DNA of 64,000 nucleotides. Source: Cadophora sp. MPI-SDFR-AT-0126. Taxonomy: Eukaryota > Ascomycota > Leotiomycetes > Helotiales > Ploettnerulaceae. The position numbers and the translations under genes were made by a program. Each line of letters starts with the position of its first letter. Positions within the stretch are counted from its first letter, which is position 1. The notes under the pieces were generated by a model that searched no databases, was not told the DNA's origin, and was given only the letters and a program-made list of their open reading frames with translations. Where the stretch lies: the NCBI GenBank assembly GCA_020747065.1, contig JAGMVK010000004.1:62001-126000 (forward strand), read 5' to 3'. Shown one piece after another: positions 46,038 through 57,695 of this stretch.

Positions 46038-47023
46038 GGGCTGGATGGAGTGAAGGGGGTTGGTGGTGGGGGTGGTGGTGGTGGTAAAGATCTAGAGGTG
46101 TTGTATGAAAAGGGAATTCCTATGGCTAGGAGAAGAGAGAATGGAAGGAACGGAAGGAGAAGCAAAGGGCCGGCTGATAGGAATGATGTGACAAGCGACT
46201 AAGCTCTCCATCGGGCACAACTTATGGTGTTGGAGTCAGTGTACTTACTCGCCGACCGACTGTTTCAATAGTAGTTGACTAAGTATTACTCTTCTGTACA
46301 GAAGAGTGAACGAATGCTAACTTGAACACGGCGTGGTCCAAACCTAAGCATGGTGATATCGAAGGCACTTGCTGGGTTTGATTCTGTTCGACGGTCGTGC
46401 ACTCACTTACTTCCCAATCCATCTCGTCCCCAGTGGTTCATTCCAAAGTAGCGCTTCAACGACGATGCTGGCTGGCCTTCGACATATTCCTTCACTGGTG
46501 ACTTCATAGTTTTCGGATTTCAACTTGTTGTGTCAGCAGTCTGGCACAACGGACGCAGTATTGTTGCCTTCTCCTAAGCCCAGGCGGATATGAGGGTCTT
46601 AGAAATCATGTGTTGAATATATACATTTACTCACAATGGTCTCAGGATATGGCCACAACATCCGGCAAGATTCTAACGCAGTGTTAGATCTCACCATTGT
46701 TTGACACTGAAAACGACTCTCTTGTTTCGATATTTTATTATATTGACAATGGAGTAGAGGTTTGAACTTTTGCCTTGATAATCGCAATATTCACATAGGA
46801 AACATCACTTGCATCACATCCAATGACATCACTGGTAGTATTATGAATGATTACGCAAGGTGTTCGATATCTACGGTAAAGACAGGGACGAGTTCGCAGA
46901 AACCCGCATTAATCGTCCAACCTAGCTAAAGTGTAAATCCATACAAGCAAGCAAAATAGAGCAGAATGAAAAGATTGAAGCAATGCCGAGCAATTCCCAT
47001 CATCAACCCAGACATCTGCTAAC
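46038..47023. other. Convergent spacer between NAA40 and SPE2
   Basis: 986 bp. A GGT/GGTGGG low-complexity tract at 46055-46085 follows the NAA40 stop. The rest is AT-rich without gene-like frames. Confidence 0.55.
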
Positions 47024-48667
47024 TCATGCATCAATCTCACCCAGTCTTGGTCCTCCGCCAGCCCAACCCTCACGCTCGTAGTACCGGAACACCAAATCAT
47101 ATCCATCAAATTCGTGCACAATTCGATCAACGCGGCGATATCCTCTGATCTTCTCCATCTTCGCGCTTCTCACCAGCGCCTTCTTCGCCGCTTCAACACT
47201 CTCCTCACCAACGAGACCCATCTCTCTCGCTTCGAACGAATCCGCTTTGGCTTCAAAAAGGGTGACGCTGAAACGACCCGGCTTGAAGATGTTGACGACG
47301 TGCTCAATGACCTCGCAAGTCTCGCGGCCCGTCTGTCGACCTGGCACATTGGTCTCGAAAGAGGCATAAGAGCATTGAGCTTCGGGTGTGACATGGACGG
47401 TAAAGTAATGCGTGGCAGAAGCAGCTTGACCCGGGGCAGGAATCACGCCGTTGGCCGAGAATCCGCATGGAGTGAAGAGATAGGCGTCAACACGTGCATC
47501 TGGGTATCGCGAGGTAGGATAAACGTCTGAGAGCCCGATTGCCTCGGAGACGACTGTGCCAAGCGCGTGGCCTTCGGTGCTTAGATCTTCTGGAAAGGGA
47601 GTCTCGTCCTCAGGCGTGTAGATTCCGTTCTCGGACGATGTCTGGCTGAAGACATCGAATTTCTCATCAGCGGAACTGCCAGCTGTGGTACCGCTGAGGG
47701 TCGAGTTGGTCATGGCCTCGCTCAGGTCACCAAGACTGTTGGCTGCTTCCTTACGTGCTTGTTGAGCCCGATCAGAGTATTTTCCCTCCGCGACCGCACT
47801 CGCGTGTTCGAGGTAAAACTGTTTGGCGTTCTCCTGATCAAGGTCCGTCATGAGGATTTCGAGGGTCTCATCATCATTTTCGAGTGCACGCTGGCTAACA
47901 GCATAAGCAGAGCTGCTTGGGATCTTGAGTATCTTGGTCTCGGTGTGAGCTCGTTCGTTGTCTGGGGTTCTTGGTGGCGTAAGCGTGGTGTTTGGTGAGG
48001 TCAAGTAGAGATACCAGTGGTCACCGTTCATCTTGCCAACCATGTATGCACTTCCACCGGCGAACATGTCGTCGAGGAACTTGACTTCGTGCTTCCAGCT
48101 ACGATGAGGTCCATGTTGCTTGTCGGGGAACAAGAAGTTCTTGCGACTGTAGAAGACTCTGTATGGAGTAGCAGCAGTCTTGATGTCATCCACCGAATCA
48201 GTATTGTCGAATGGAAATTTTGCCTCAACAGCAGCGATTCTCAACATGCGGCGAAGACCAAGCAGGAGAGTTGTGGTGCCGCAGGTCTTGAGGATAAGCT
48301 TATGTGGGAAGACGAACATGCTGGATTCAGAGAGGAGGTAGGCATCGATATGCTCGGATTCCACGACGGAGAGGACCTTGCAGTTGACCAAGTCCAACAT
48401 TTCCTTCCATGTTTCGGCGGCAACAGCCTTCAACCCATTGTGCTTGGTTCCTGGAGGAAGGGCATCGGCAGCTGGAGCGAACCAGACTTCTAGTAGCTTT
48501 TCGGGGCCTGTGAATGTTAGCCTGGTCCAGTCTGTTAATTAGGCAGTCCTACCTTCAAATGCATTGCTACTGTCAAGATCAATAGTAGCCTCGCGGTTAA
48601 TCGTTAGGTGTGGTGTACCTTCAGAAGGCGAGAAAGTGTATTGGGAAGGTATCTCAAGGTTGACCAT
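47024..48667 (-). CDS. SPE2: S-adenosylmethionine decarboxylase proenzyme
   Basis: Pyruvoyl enzyme making decarboxylated AdoMet for spermidine and spermine synthesis. Exons are 48667..48553 and 48507..47024 (45-nt intron, phase 1), giving 532 aa. The splice joins SSNAFEG to PEKLLEVWFAP, the family N-terminus. The self-processing site is the Glu-Ser within LLSESSMFVFP, followed by LILKTCGTTTLL. KQHGPHRSWKHEVKFLDD and GSAYMVGKMNGDHWYLYL are conserved. A filamentous-fungal insertion of polar, Ser/Thr-rich sequence lies near residues 260-370. The region upstream is a strikingly ATG-free stretch, described separately. Confidence 0.97.
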
Positions 48668-50019
48668 AACTACTCTCGTAGTTGTTTCGACTTGGCAGAT
48701 TGTAATTGGAGTATGTCCTGTGGCAAGTACCGTGTAGCACTATCTGCCACCCAGACGAACCTTGCGGTGTCCGCCTGAGAAGAGAAGGCCCACAGAACCG
48801 TGGGAAATATCGTGTGCTGGCGGAGCCAGCTGAATGAGGGATTTATCAGGAACGTCTTTTGGGGACGTTATGGAGGTCGGGTGCACAAGGGGATGTAGAA
48901 GTCTTTTGCTGGTGGAATGTTGACTCTTGTGGTAGCCTCTCTCTGATAGATTCCGATACCGTGAATGGATATCGGGTCTAGCAGATGAGGATGATCTGCA
49001 GTTTTTTGGAAGATGTTTTTGTGAATGGGGGCGTGGCTGGTGCTATCGGGGCCTGAGAAGACGTGGTCAATATTTGAAAAAGAAGGAAGTCAAATGTAGT
49101 AGTAACGACAGTCCGAAAGAAGAGGAGGAGGAGGGTGCCGATACTCGGATACAGGAGTAGATTGAGATTGCCTTATCCTGCAGTGTTTGAATTATTCACC
49201 GGTGTTGGCGAAAGCTGCAGGATAAGGACAAGGTAGTGGTGAGTGAATTTGTCTCCGGGGCATGTGTGCTTCCGGAAACACCCATGCAAACGAAAAGCAA
49301 ACAGGAGAGAGTCATGCCACTCACTTTGCAGGCTTGGAGAGGAATCTAAGCAGGTCTTTGTTGCTCATAGAGTAGGGTATTTGGTGATAAAAGACGAGAA
49401 GTTGCGGTGTCGCAGTTCAATGTCCAAGACACTGAGCCTGTGACAAGTTGAAAGGGAAGAATTCCAACTTTACTGGGTATGATTCATTGGATTAGGATTC
49501 ATCGGAAAGGGCTCGGTTCCAGTGATTTCTTGGGTGAGGGATTAAAGTCGTCGGCGGCGGCGAATGTGTGGAGTTGTGTCGGTCGGAGCTGTCGATGTTG
49601 CTGTTGATATTGATGGAGGAGGGTTGTTGGCAGCAATGGGACATGAACAAAAAAACTTTGTTGTGTTCGCTACTTTAGCCCCTCCCCTCTCGCCCCTCTT
49701 TCCAAGCCCCCGCCCGCCCAAGCTGCCCGTGCTGTGTCCTGCTTCGCGTCATAGGCTGCCCGGGGCTGAGGGCCGGGACGAATAGTGGGTTGGGTTGGGT
49801 TGGGCTGGGCTGAAGCGAACCCCTCCAGCCCTCCCCTCTCTTAACTTTACTCTTACTTCCATCCTACTTCAACGAACCCCCCCATCCATATTGTATTCCA
49901 CGAAACTTCATCCTCAACAACCCAGCAAACCGCCGCCACAGCAATTCCTCCAACTCCTCCCAGAAATATCATCTGCAGAAGACTCAATTGAAAGCTAGCA
50001 ACTAAATACATCAGCAAAG
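48668..50019. promoter_or_regulatory. Divergent region of SPE2 and the HAD gene, with a probable long SPE2 leader
   Basis: 1352 bp. From 48668 to 49260 the minus strand has no ATG at all, while the plus strand has eleven. This suggests a long SPE2 5' leader under selection against upstream starts. A 57-bp hairpin with GATA motifs lies at 49171-49227. A TGGGT-type run (49785-49812) and a C/T-rich stretch precede the HAD gene. Confidence 0.5.
49171..49227. repeat. 57-bp inverted repeat carrying mirrored GATA motifs
   Basis: CCTTATCCTGCAG (49171-49183) is perfectly repeated in inverted orientation at 49215-49227, with a 31-bp centre. Each arm contains a TTATC/GATAA core, so a dimeric GATA-factor site is possible. 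Confidence 0.75.
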
Positions 50020-50859
50020 ATGCCCAATGTTTGTTTCTTTTTCCTATGGTCGTCAACTCGTCTGCCCTTGTTTACCCCGCCATTTCGCCTTGAGTAACGT
50101 TTCAATTGAACCCAACACTGACACAATACACAGATCACCACCCTCCTCTTCGACTGCGACAACACGCTCGTCCTCTCCGAAGAGCTCGCCTTCGAAGCCT
50201 GCGCCGAACTGGCCAACGAGATCCTCGCCTCGCGCAACATACCCGACCGGTACACGGGTCCGCAGCTCCTCAACGAGTTCGTCGGCCAGAACTTCCGCGG
50301 CATGATGGTCTCGCTCAAGGCCAAGTACAAGTACGAGATGGACGACGCCGAGCTGGAGAAGTACGTGTCGGCGGAAGAGGACAAGGTCATCGCCAAGCTC
50401 AAGGCCGAGCTCAAGCCCTGCGTCGGCGCTGACCAAGTACTCGAGAAGCTGGCGAAGCAAGGCAAGTTCAAACTCGCTGTTGTGAGCAGTAGTGCGTTGA
50501 GGAGAGTCGTGGCTAGTATTGAGAAGGTCGGCCAGGATAAGTATTTCGCAAAGGATGTCTTCTCCGCGGCTACGTCGCTGCCCAAGCCGACTAGTAAGCC
50601 TGATCCAGCCATTTACTTGCATGCCATGAAGGTGCTCGGCAAAGATCCAAGTGAGTGTGTGGCCGTGGAGGACAGCAAGAGTGGTGCAACGGCGGCATAC
50701 AGGGCGAACATCAAGACCATTGGCTATACCGGCAGCTATGAGCCAGAGAAGGAGGAAGAGATGAGGAAGGTGTTGACTGATGCTGGATGTGTGGTTGTCA
50801 TGAAGGATTGGAGCGAATTTGATAGTTGCTTGGACGGCATTATCAAGGGCAAGCTCTGA
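50020..50859 (+). CDS. HAD-superfamily hydrolase, beta-phosphoglucomutase-like
   Basis: Exons are 50020..50028 and 50134..50859, giving 244 aa. The first exon is 9 nt (MPN), followed by a 105-nt intron, which then gives ITTLLFDCDNTLVLSEE. All four HAD motifs are visible: DCDNT (nucleophile and general acid Asp), VVSSSALRR (motif II Ser), SKPDPAIY (motif III Lys) and VAVEDSKSG (motif IV acids). A helical cap lies between motifs I and II. The substrate is likely a phosphorylated sugar or small metabolite, but it cannot be read from the sequence. Confidence 0.88.
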
Positions 50860-51324
50860 TGAGTCTCATAGATACAGGAGACCTGACTGGCGAGCTGTTT
50901 CAGTTGTAGACGGTCTAGGAGCTTTTGAGCGAGTACCATAGATCAGGATAAACTGATAGATCGGATTGTCAAGATGGGAAAGTCGAAGGATTCCTTTTGT
51001 TGGTTCGTTCGTTGTAAGATTCGTTGCCTTGCTTGTTCACTATGAAACCAAAATCGATACTTTCTGCATTTTTCACTCGCTTATCCGCCATTTCCATACG
51101 ATGCACCAGACATATGTATGCACTCAGTGATCGATTCTTGTCATCAAAAGGGTCAGCGGTTGGCAATAAGCGACTTTTGAGATTGGCTGTCTACTTCTAA
51201 GCGAGTAGACAGATGCAAACAACTCCAAGTCCGACCCCCGATACTAACCAGCCAACTGGTGAGCAACCCCCAAGAACTCCACGCCAAAAACGCTGAATGA
51301 TATAATGCAATATAATGGAAGGTA
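50860..51324. other. Convergent spacer, nothing recognised
   Basis: 465 bp between the HAD gene and the FAR1-like gene, holding both 3' UTRs. Confidence 0.55.
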
Positions 51325-52923
51325 TCAACCAGTCGTCGTACCCTCTGCGCCCTCGGCAGTCAATCGCTCGCGCTGTACCATAACCCGTTCGTTACAGATG
51401 TCAATGAACATCTCGAATTTTTGAATCTGCTTGTCCTTCTGGCGGATCTGCTCTTTTAGCTCTTCCACCTCCTTGCGCCAGGCTTCCTTGGTCTTCTCCG
51501 TCTCGGCTTGGGCGTTAGCTACCTCAGTGCGGAGCTCAGCGCGAAGCTTCTCCTCGAATGTCAATGGCGGCTTCTTGTAGAATGTGGGGAGTTGCTCCAT
51601 AGCCGTAGCTTCCACGCGGGAAGGATCTCTTTTGATGGCAGCGCGAGCATTGTAAATGTCTCTGGGTAAGTAACGAACATCCGGGTTTTCGCGATGTAAG
51701 ATCTCGAGCGTTTCCTTTACAGAGACACCTAGGTCCGTTAGTCCATGTTGAGGTATGCCAAATTAGGAGGTATGCTTACCATTCTCCTCGAGAGCCTTCA
51801 CAGCTGCAATTGCCTTTGGGTCGAGTTTCCGTGCGCCTGGATGTTCGGTCCGACTTTCACTCGGAGGGTGGTTATGGGCCAAATGTTCGCCATCTATTCT
51901 AGCTCTCAGGATCCAAGTAGTCTTATTTTCAAGTCCGTAGACACCGAACTCGCAACCGCATTTTCGAGACTTGGTCTTGCGTTGACGCTGTTCTCCAGGG
52001 ACCTTCTCCTTATTCGTTCCACCGCGATCGCAGATCAGGAAGACTTTCTTCAATCCTCTGTTATCACGCTTCGACCGGCCAATGACGAAGGCATAACCGT
52101 GGGCGAGAGCGTGGGCTTGTGCATATGCAAAGAGGGCCTCGAATGTTGGGAAGCTTCCACCTGGAGGAGCCGAAAGCATATCGCCTTGAACGACTTGAGG
52201 AGTGCTAGGACTGCCTGCCATTATCGCATTATTGGCCTGCTCGGTCAGTTGCTGATCAAGAGCAAGCTGAGGGTCGATCATTGACATGTCCTGCGAGTCT
52301 GGCTGTCCATCTTGAGGTCTGGTTGCGAGGCTGGCATCGACAGGAGAAGTAGTCATCGTCGGTCGTTGAGCGCTGATGTTCTGGAGAGCGGGAGACGCGT
52401 TTTGTGACTGTCGTTGAACTTGGTGGATTGTGGACGGATTCATTGGGTTCATAGCATGATTGACGCTCATGGGCTGAGATTGAGGCGTGCCATGGGGAGG
52501 CATATGAATCGTGGTCCCCAGAGGAGGAGGTCGACGCTGCGGGGTATTTGTGCCAGAACCAGCAGAGGAATTGCTCAAGACACCTTGGGCAATTTGTTGC
52601 TCCGCCGAGACTCCAAGTCCAGCGCTGCCATTCTGACGAGGGGTTCCATTTTGATTGTTGTTCTGGGTATAAGGGGTCGAATAGGGAGACTTGTGCTGGA
52701 GGATCTGTTGACCCTGTTGCTGACCAGGAGGACGAATGCCGCCATGAGTCGGTCTATTGAAAGCCCGCTGTTGTTGTTGCACCTGTTGCTGCTGCTGCTG
52801 TTGTTGTTGTGGAGTCGATGGCGCCGGAAGGTTGGGTTGTACCTGGAAGACGTGTTGACGGCCGGCAGCTGCATTCGCAGTCGAGAATTGGGCCCTGGCG
52901 CTGTCCTGTGGCGTCAACGACAT
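51325..52923 (-). CDS. FAR1/MULE-type zinc-binding protein, putative transcriptional regulator
   Basis: Exons are 52923..51780 and 51728..51325 (51-nt intron, phase 1), giving 515 aa. The N-terminal ~250 residues are Gln/Pro/Asn/Ser-rich with a poly-Gln run at about 39-52. A FAR1/WRKY-GCM1-like domain spans ~258-355: FEALFAYAQAHALAHGY, then Cys298, Cys322 or Cys324, and His350/His352 in LAHNH. Next is a helical segment typical of the sequence after this domain in MULE transposases (SVKETLEILHRENPDVRY, then LPRDIYNARAA). A coiled coil of ~60 residues (KEEVEE-type heptads) ends the protein. No MULE DDE catalytic domain is present, so it is likely a domesticated transposase N-terminus acting in DNA binding. 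Confidence 0.8.
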
Positions 52924-53258
52924 TTTGAATCGAATCTCGCGATGCGAATTCTGGATGCAGTCGCAGACCAGGTGGTGTGGTCTGTCGGTGGTGGTGCGTC
53001 AGTATCAATATTTGTCTCCTCGAGGGCGGCAGATGATGACCATGGGCAGGATTTGGTGTGTGGTTATGAAATCTCCTGCTACGAGTTGTCATTGGCTGTT
53101 GCTGCGTTGCGCGCCCCACCTCATCCTTTGGCGGGCTAGTGCTGTGACGAAATGCTGAGACCCTCTCTGCTCGAGGTCGAGTACTTTATACATATTTCTC
53201 TGAATATCTTCACTTATCTTTAATTCTGTAGCAAATCGGCACTGCACAACTCCTCACG
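52924..53258. promoter_or_regulatory. Divergent promoter between the FAR1-like gene and PMI40
   Basis: 335 bp between outward-facing start codons. No specific element recognised. Confidence 0.45.
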
Positions 53259-54658
53259 ATGCAAGTTCCATTGATCAGACTCCAATGCGGAGTCAATAGT
53301 TACGATTGGGGCAAGGTAGGAAAGGATTCAGCAGCAGCCAAATTCGCCGCAGCGACCCCCGCCAACGACTTCTCAATCCAGGAAGACAAGCCATACGCGG
53401 AGGTACGTTTATCTATTCTTCGGCGTATGTCTGATCTCACACTCTCTAGCTATGGATGGGAACACATCCCTCAAATCCCTCTAAAGACGTCACTACTCAG
53501 CGAACGCTTCTCGACCTTGTCCAAGACAACCAGGCTCTCATGTCCATAGAAATCGGCGAGAAATTCGGTCACAAACTTCCATTCCTCTTCAAAGTCCTGT
53601 CGATCGGAAAGGCACTCAGTATTCAAGCACATCCCAACAAGAAGCTAGCAGAGAAACTGCACGCGAGAGACAGCAAAAACTATCCCGATGACAATCACAA
53701 GCCTGAGATGACTATTGCAATCACACCTTTCGACGGACTGTGTGGCTTCAGGCCCTTAGCTGAGATATCACACTTCTTCTCGACTGTGCCGACGTTGAAG
53801 AGACTGGTAGGAGAAGAAGGGGTAGCGTTCCAATCTGCGATCAAAGGGCAGGAAACATCGAATAAGCCAGAGGATGAGGAGAAGAATAAGAAGGCACTGC
53901 AGAAGGCATTTGGGGCATTGATGAATGCGAAGAAGGAAGACATCGAGAAGGCCAGTAAGGAATTGATCGAGTCCGCGAAAGCAGAGGGAGCAGATTTCGC
54001 TGGTGGTGGACTTGAATCCACACCTGGAAAGGAACTGGCAGATCTGGTCATCAGACTTGACAAGCAATTCCCAGGGAACATTGGGCTATTCGTGCTCTTC
54101 TTCTTGAACTACGTCAAGCTTGAGGTTGGAGAGGCTATGTTCCTCAAGGCAGACGATATCCATGCGTATTTGAGCGGGGACATCATCGAATGCATGGCTG
54201 CATCGGATAACGTCGTGCGAGCTGGGTTCACGCCAAAGTTCAAGGATGTCAATACTTTGGTGGATATGCTGACATATTCTTATGCTCCCATTGAAGAGCA
54301 GAAGATGGAACCAGTTGATTATCCATACGTTACTCTCAACTCCACAGCGTACAGCTCTGCCTCAGCAGCCATTCTGTACGACCCACCTATTGAGGAGTTC
54401 AGTGTTGTGAAGACAGATCTGAAGAAGAAGGGCGCGAAGGCAACATTTGAGCCCATCGCAGGACCAAGTATCTTTATCTGCACAACTGGAAGCGGAAAGA
54501 TCAGTGTTGGTCCAAAGGTAGAGGAAGTTAAGCCTGGATATGTGTACTTCGTGGGGTCAACAGCTGAAGTAGTATTGGAGAGCGAAAGTGAAGATTTCAC
54601 AACATTCAAGGCGTTTTGCGAATTGCAAGAGAAAGAGGATGGGAAGGAAAAGTTGTGA
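53259..54658 (+). CDS. PMI40: Mannose-6-phosphate isomerase
   Basis: Zinc enzyme interconverting fructose-6-phosphate and mannose-6-phosphate, feeding GDP-mannose for cell wall and glycosylation. Exons are 53259..53402 and 53450..54658 (47-nt intron, phase 0), giving 450 aa. The opening [19 protein letters not shown] and [15 protein letters not shown] are type I PMI signatures. Zinc and active-site motifs are [14 protein letters not shown] and [27 protein letters not shown] is the conserved C-terminal block. An insertion rich in Lys/Glu ([15 protein letters not shown]) lies near residue 200. The pairing with the neighbouring FAR1-like gene appears incidental. Confidence 0.96.
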
Positions 54659-55122
54659 ATACATAGATGCAGTCTAATGTCATTTTGAAAAGTTTCAATT
54701 CCAAGTTCATATCCTGTCCTGAATACGGACTGCAGCCCATTTCTCACAATTAAAAAGTGTCGCACGAGTTTCAAGAAGCATCCCCATTCGATACATAGAA
54801 CTGCCAAAAGTTCTTGTTGTCTGGTGAAAAACTGAATATGATAGGCACCTCTCCCATCAGGTCTCGTCCAGGTTCCTTTTGGATGTTCGCTTCCGTGGTA
54901 AGTGTCACGTACAACAACTCAGACTCCCATAAATCCAAGGATGAGGAAAATAAAAATGGCATTCCTTCGAACAGTGTGTCAGATATGTTACATCGGATTG
55001 AGTTCGTGAATTAGTACACCCAACATTGAGAATGTATGCAATTCGGCTGTTGGGTTCCGTCAATTGATGTTTACTTTCGCTTATTTTATATTCCGCTTTG
55101 CTGTCTGCTCTTCGAGTTTGTC
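54659..55122. other. Convergent spacer, nothing recognised
   Basis: 464 bp between PMI40 and BCKDHA 3' ends. Confidence 0.55.
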
Positions 55123-56552
55123 TTAAGGAACAAGCGTCTCTTTACCACCCTCGAACTCACTCACATCATACTCATCCGGATATCTATCAATCACACTCTT
55201 CAACTCTCTCATCTGATCCTTCATCTCCGGCGTGAGTTCCTCATACATATCCTCAAACATGCTCCTCATCGGCGGCTTCTTCTCCTTCTCGGCCGCGGCA
55301 AACGCCTTCAACACTTCCTTTCTAAGCCTGCTCCTAGCCTGGCTCTCCTTCTCCTCGTCCCAGAGGCCCTTCTTCTCTAGGTATTTCCTCAGTCGGGTGA
55401 TTGGATTGTCTCTGCGTTTCCAATCCTCGACTTCGACTCGTGCACGGTACGCAAAGGAATCGTCGCTCGTGCTATGGTGCGAGATTCGATATGACATAGC
55501 TTCTATGAGAACGGGGCGTCCTCCGTCCTTCAATGCTAACTCCCTCGCTCTCTTGGTAGCTTCTCGCACAGCCCAGATGTCATTCCCATCGACGCGAATC
55601 GTGTCAATGCCATATCCAGTCCCACGACTTGCTATGCCGTCTCCGCGGTATTGTTCTAATGTGGGCGTACTGATGGCGTAACCATTGTTCCGGCAAATGA
55701 AGATGACGGGACAAGACCGCGTTGCGGCAATATTGAGCGCCGCGTGGAAATCACCCTCACTTGCGGCTCCTTCACCAAAATAGCAGGCAACAACTCTCGG
55801 AGGAATGTTCGGGTTGGTAAGGCGCTGCATCTTGAGTGCGTAGGCGGCGCCTGAGGCTTGCGGTATTTGAGTTGCAAGAGGGGAGGATATAGTGTGCTGC
55901 CGAATCTGTCAGTAACCGATACTAACAAAGGGCTTGTTTTCTACGCAGGAGAAAAAGCTTGGTTGTAAGGCAAAATTCTCACGATATTCAAAGCCTTGCT
56001 CCCATAATGTACAGGCATATTTCTCCCTCTTCCGGCATCCTTCGCATTGGCAAAAAGCTGGTTCATGAAATCATCAAACGTATATCCACGCTCCATAAAT
56101 ACGCCCGCCTCTCTATACTGGCAGAAAATAACATCCTCCTTCTCTAAAGCGGACGCGGAGCCTACACACGTCCCCTCCTCGCCTTGGCTGGTCATGTAGA
56201 AACTGAGTCTGCCTTGCCGCTGTGCGTCGAACATGATGACATCCATGATGGATACTGCGAGCATGTCCTGATACATCTTCAGGGCGAGGGAGTCTGGCTC
56301 TGGTGTGTAGGTGCTGTCGACTATGTCGCCGTCTTGATTTACACATCGGTAGGTGGGGAGCGCGGGGTAGGTTGATGGGTGTTCGAAGGAGAGGCTGTTG
56401 ACGAATTGACTGGACACTGCGCCGGGGAAGCGGACTCCTGTTGCTCCTGGCTTCTGTGAAAGTGAGGAGGATAATCTTAGAGGTGTTCTTGTTCTCGAGA
56501 ATGTCGACCAAGGTGTTGTTGCTCGCGCCAGGCGAACTCGAGGGAGCTTCAT
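55123..56552 (-). CDS. Branched-chain 2-oxoacid dehydrogenase E1 component, alpha subunit
   Basis: Mitochondrial thiamine-diphosphate enzyme that decarboxylates the keto acids of Leu, Ile and Val. Exons are 56552..55983 and 55896..55123 (86-nt intron, phase 0), giving 447 aa. The N-terminus is basic and hydroxylated (MKLPRVRLARATTPWSTF), as in mitochondrial presequences. FYMTSQGEEGTCVGSASAL and FCQYREAGVFMERG are E1-alpha signatures. The ThDP-Mg loop runs from GEGAASEGDFHAALN to CRNNGYAIST. The regulatory phosphorylation loop YRISHHSTSDDS is intact. The frame extends 41 codons further upstream without presequence character, so the internal ATG is preferred. Confidence 0.96.
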
Positions 56553-56912
56553 CGTGTTTGTCTTGTCTCTTTGTACCAAACGAGATGATGCCTGTATGGA
56601 GTTTCTTGACCGAAGACAGGTCTTCAATGATGTCCAGATGAGTTCAGAAATATCCGACTTGAAGTCGGTGATCAATTACGTTCACATCGTTTTCCAATTC
56701 TAGTGGAAAGTACTCATTGTTATGGAGAGGAAGTATGAACAATCGGCTGCTCAGCCGCTGATATCCGAGCTACATCCCAGACTTATTGTACTCTGCATCT
56801 CTTCCCTTTCCAGCTTAGCGACGATCGTTGCATAAAACAACCAACAACCAATAAACAACAAGCTGAAATTCTTATACGACGAAATCTACATCAAAGTCCG
56901 GCATCCCTCAAA
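56553..56912. promoter_or_regulatory. Divergent promoter between BCKDHA and MTQ2
   Basis: 360 bp between outward-facing genes; no element singled out. Confidence 0.45.
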
Positions 56913-57695
56913 ATGCTCCCAACACCATCAACGTCCCATGTGGCGTTCGAGAGAATTTACGAACCGGCGGAGGATTCTTACTTGCTGCTTGACACGTTAT
57001 CTTGCGAGACTGAGAAGGCCTTTCTACATGAACGCTTCCACAAGACTCAGCCCGCAAGCACTAAGAACACCTACGAGTCTACCTCACCCCTAGTACTTGA
57101 AATTGGAACAGGCTCTGGAATCGTCATCTCCTTTATCAATGCTCATGCGGAGACAATCTTTGGACGGAGTGATGTTGTCACGCTTGGGGTGGACGTGAAT
57201 CGATTTGCTTGCGATGCTACTGAAAAGACGGTAGATATAGCACAGAGAGAGCAAGTTGTGCAGAGAAAGTCGCATGGGTTTCACCTAGGTAATATTCTAG
57301 GAGATCTTACACTAGCTCTAAGGTCTGAACAGGTTGACGTCTTGGTCTTCAATCCTCCATATGTACCGACCTCAGAACTGCCTCAAATGCCAATGAAACC
57401 TGCTTCTCAGGTCACCACTTACGACGACGATTCAAAGCTACTTTCTCTGTCCTATGCTGGAGGGGTAGACGGCATGGAGACAACCCAGCGCTTGTTGAAC
57501 GAACTGGACACTGTCTTGTCTAGGATCAGAGGATGCGCCTATATCCTTTTATGTGCTCAAAATCAACCCGAGCTTGTCAAAGAAGGGATCAGGAAGTGGG
57601 GAGCAGGATGGGCAGTTGAAACAGTTGGAAGTAGTGGAAAGAAAGCCGGTTGGGAGAAGCTTCAGATTATCAAAATTTGGCGCACTAAAGATTGA
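56913..57695 (+). CDS. MTQ2: eRF1 glutamine N5-methyltransferase catalytic subunit
   Basis: Class I methyltransferase that, with Trm112, methylates the GGQ glutamine of release factor eRF1. Single exon, 260 aa. FERIYEPAEDSYLLLDTL is the family N-terminus. The AdoMet loop is LVLEIGTGSGIVISF. The catalytic NPPY motif is in VLVFNPPYVPTSE. AGGVDGMETTQRLLNELD matches HemK2/Mtq2 proteins. The length is slightly above yeast Mtq2 (221 aa) because of an insert after residue 35. Confidence 0.95.
   Translation: MLPTPSTSHVAFERIYEPAEDSYLLLDTLSCETEKAFLHERFHKTQPASTKNTYESTSPLVLEIGTGSGIVISFINAHAETIFGRSDVVTLGVDVNRFACDATEKTVDIAQREQVVQRKSHGFHLGNILGDLTLALRSEQVDVLVFNPPYVPTSELPQMPMKPASQVTTYDDDSKLLSLSYAGGVDGMETTQRLLNELDTVLSRIRGCAYILLCAQNQPELVKEGIRKWGAGWAVETVGSSGKKAGWEKLQIIKIWRTKD

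Noticed and set aside
49785..49812. TGGGT repeats resembling telomeric sequence
   Set aside because: Short, degenerate and not TTAGGG; it lies in a normal gene-dense region.
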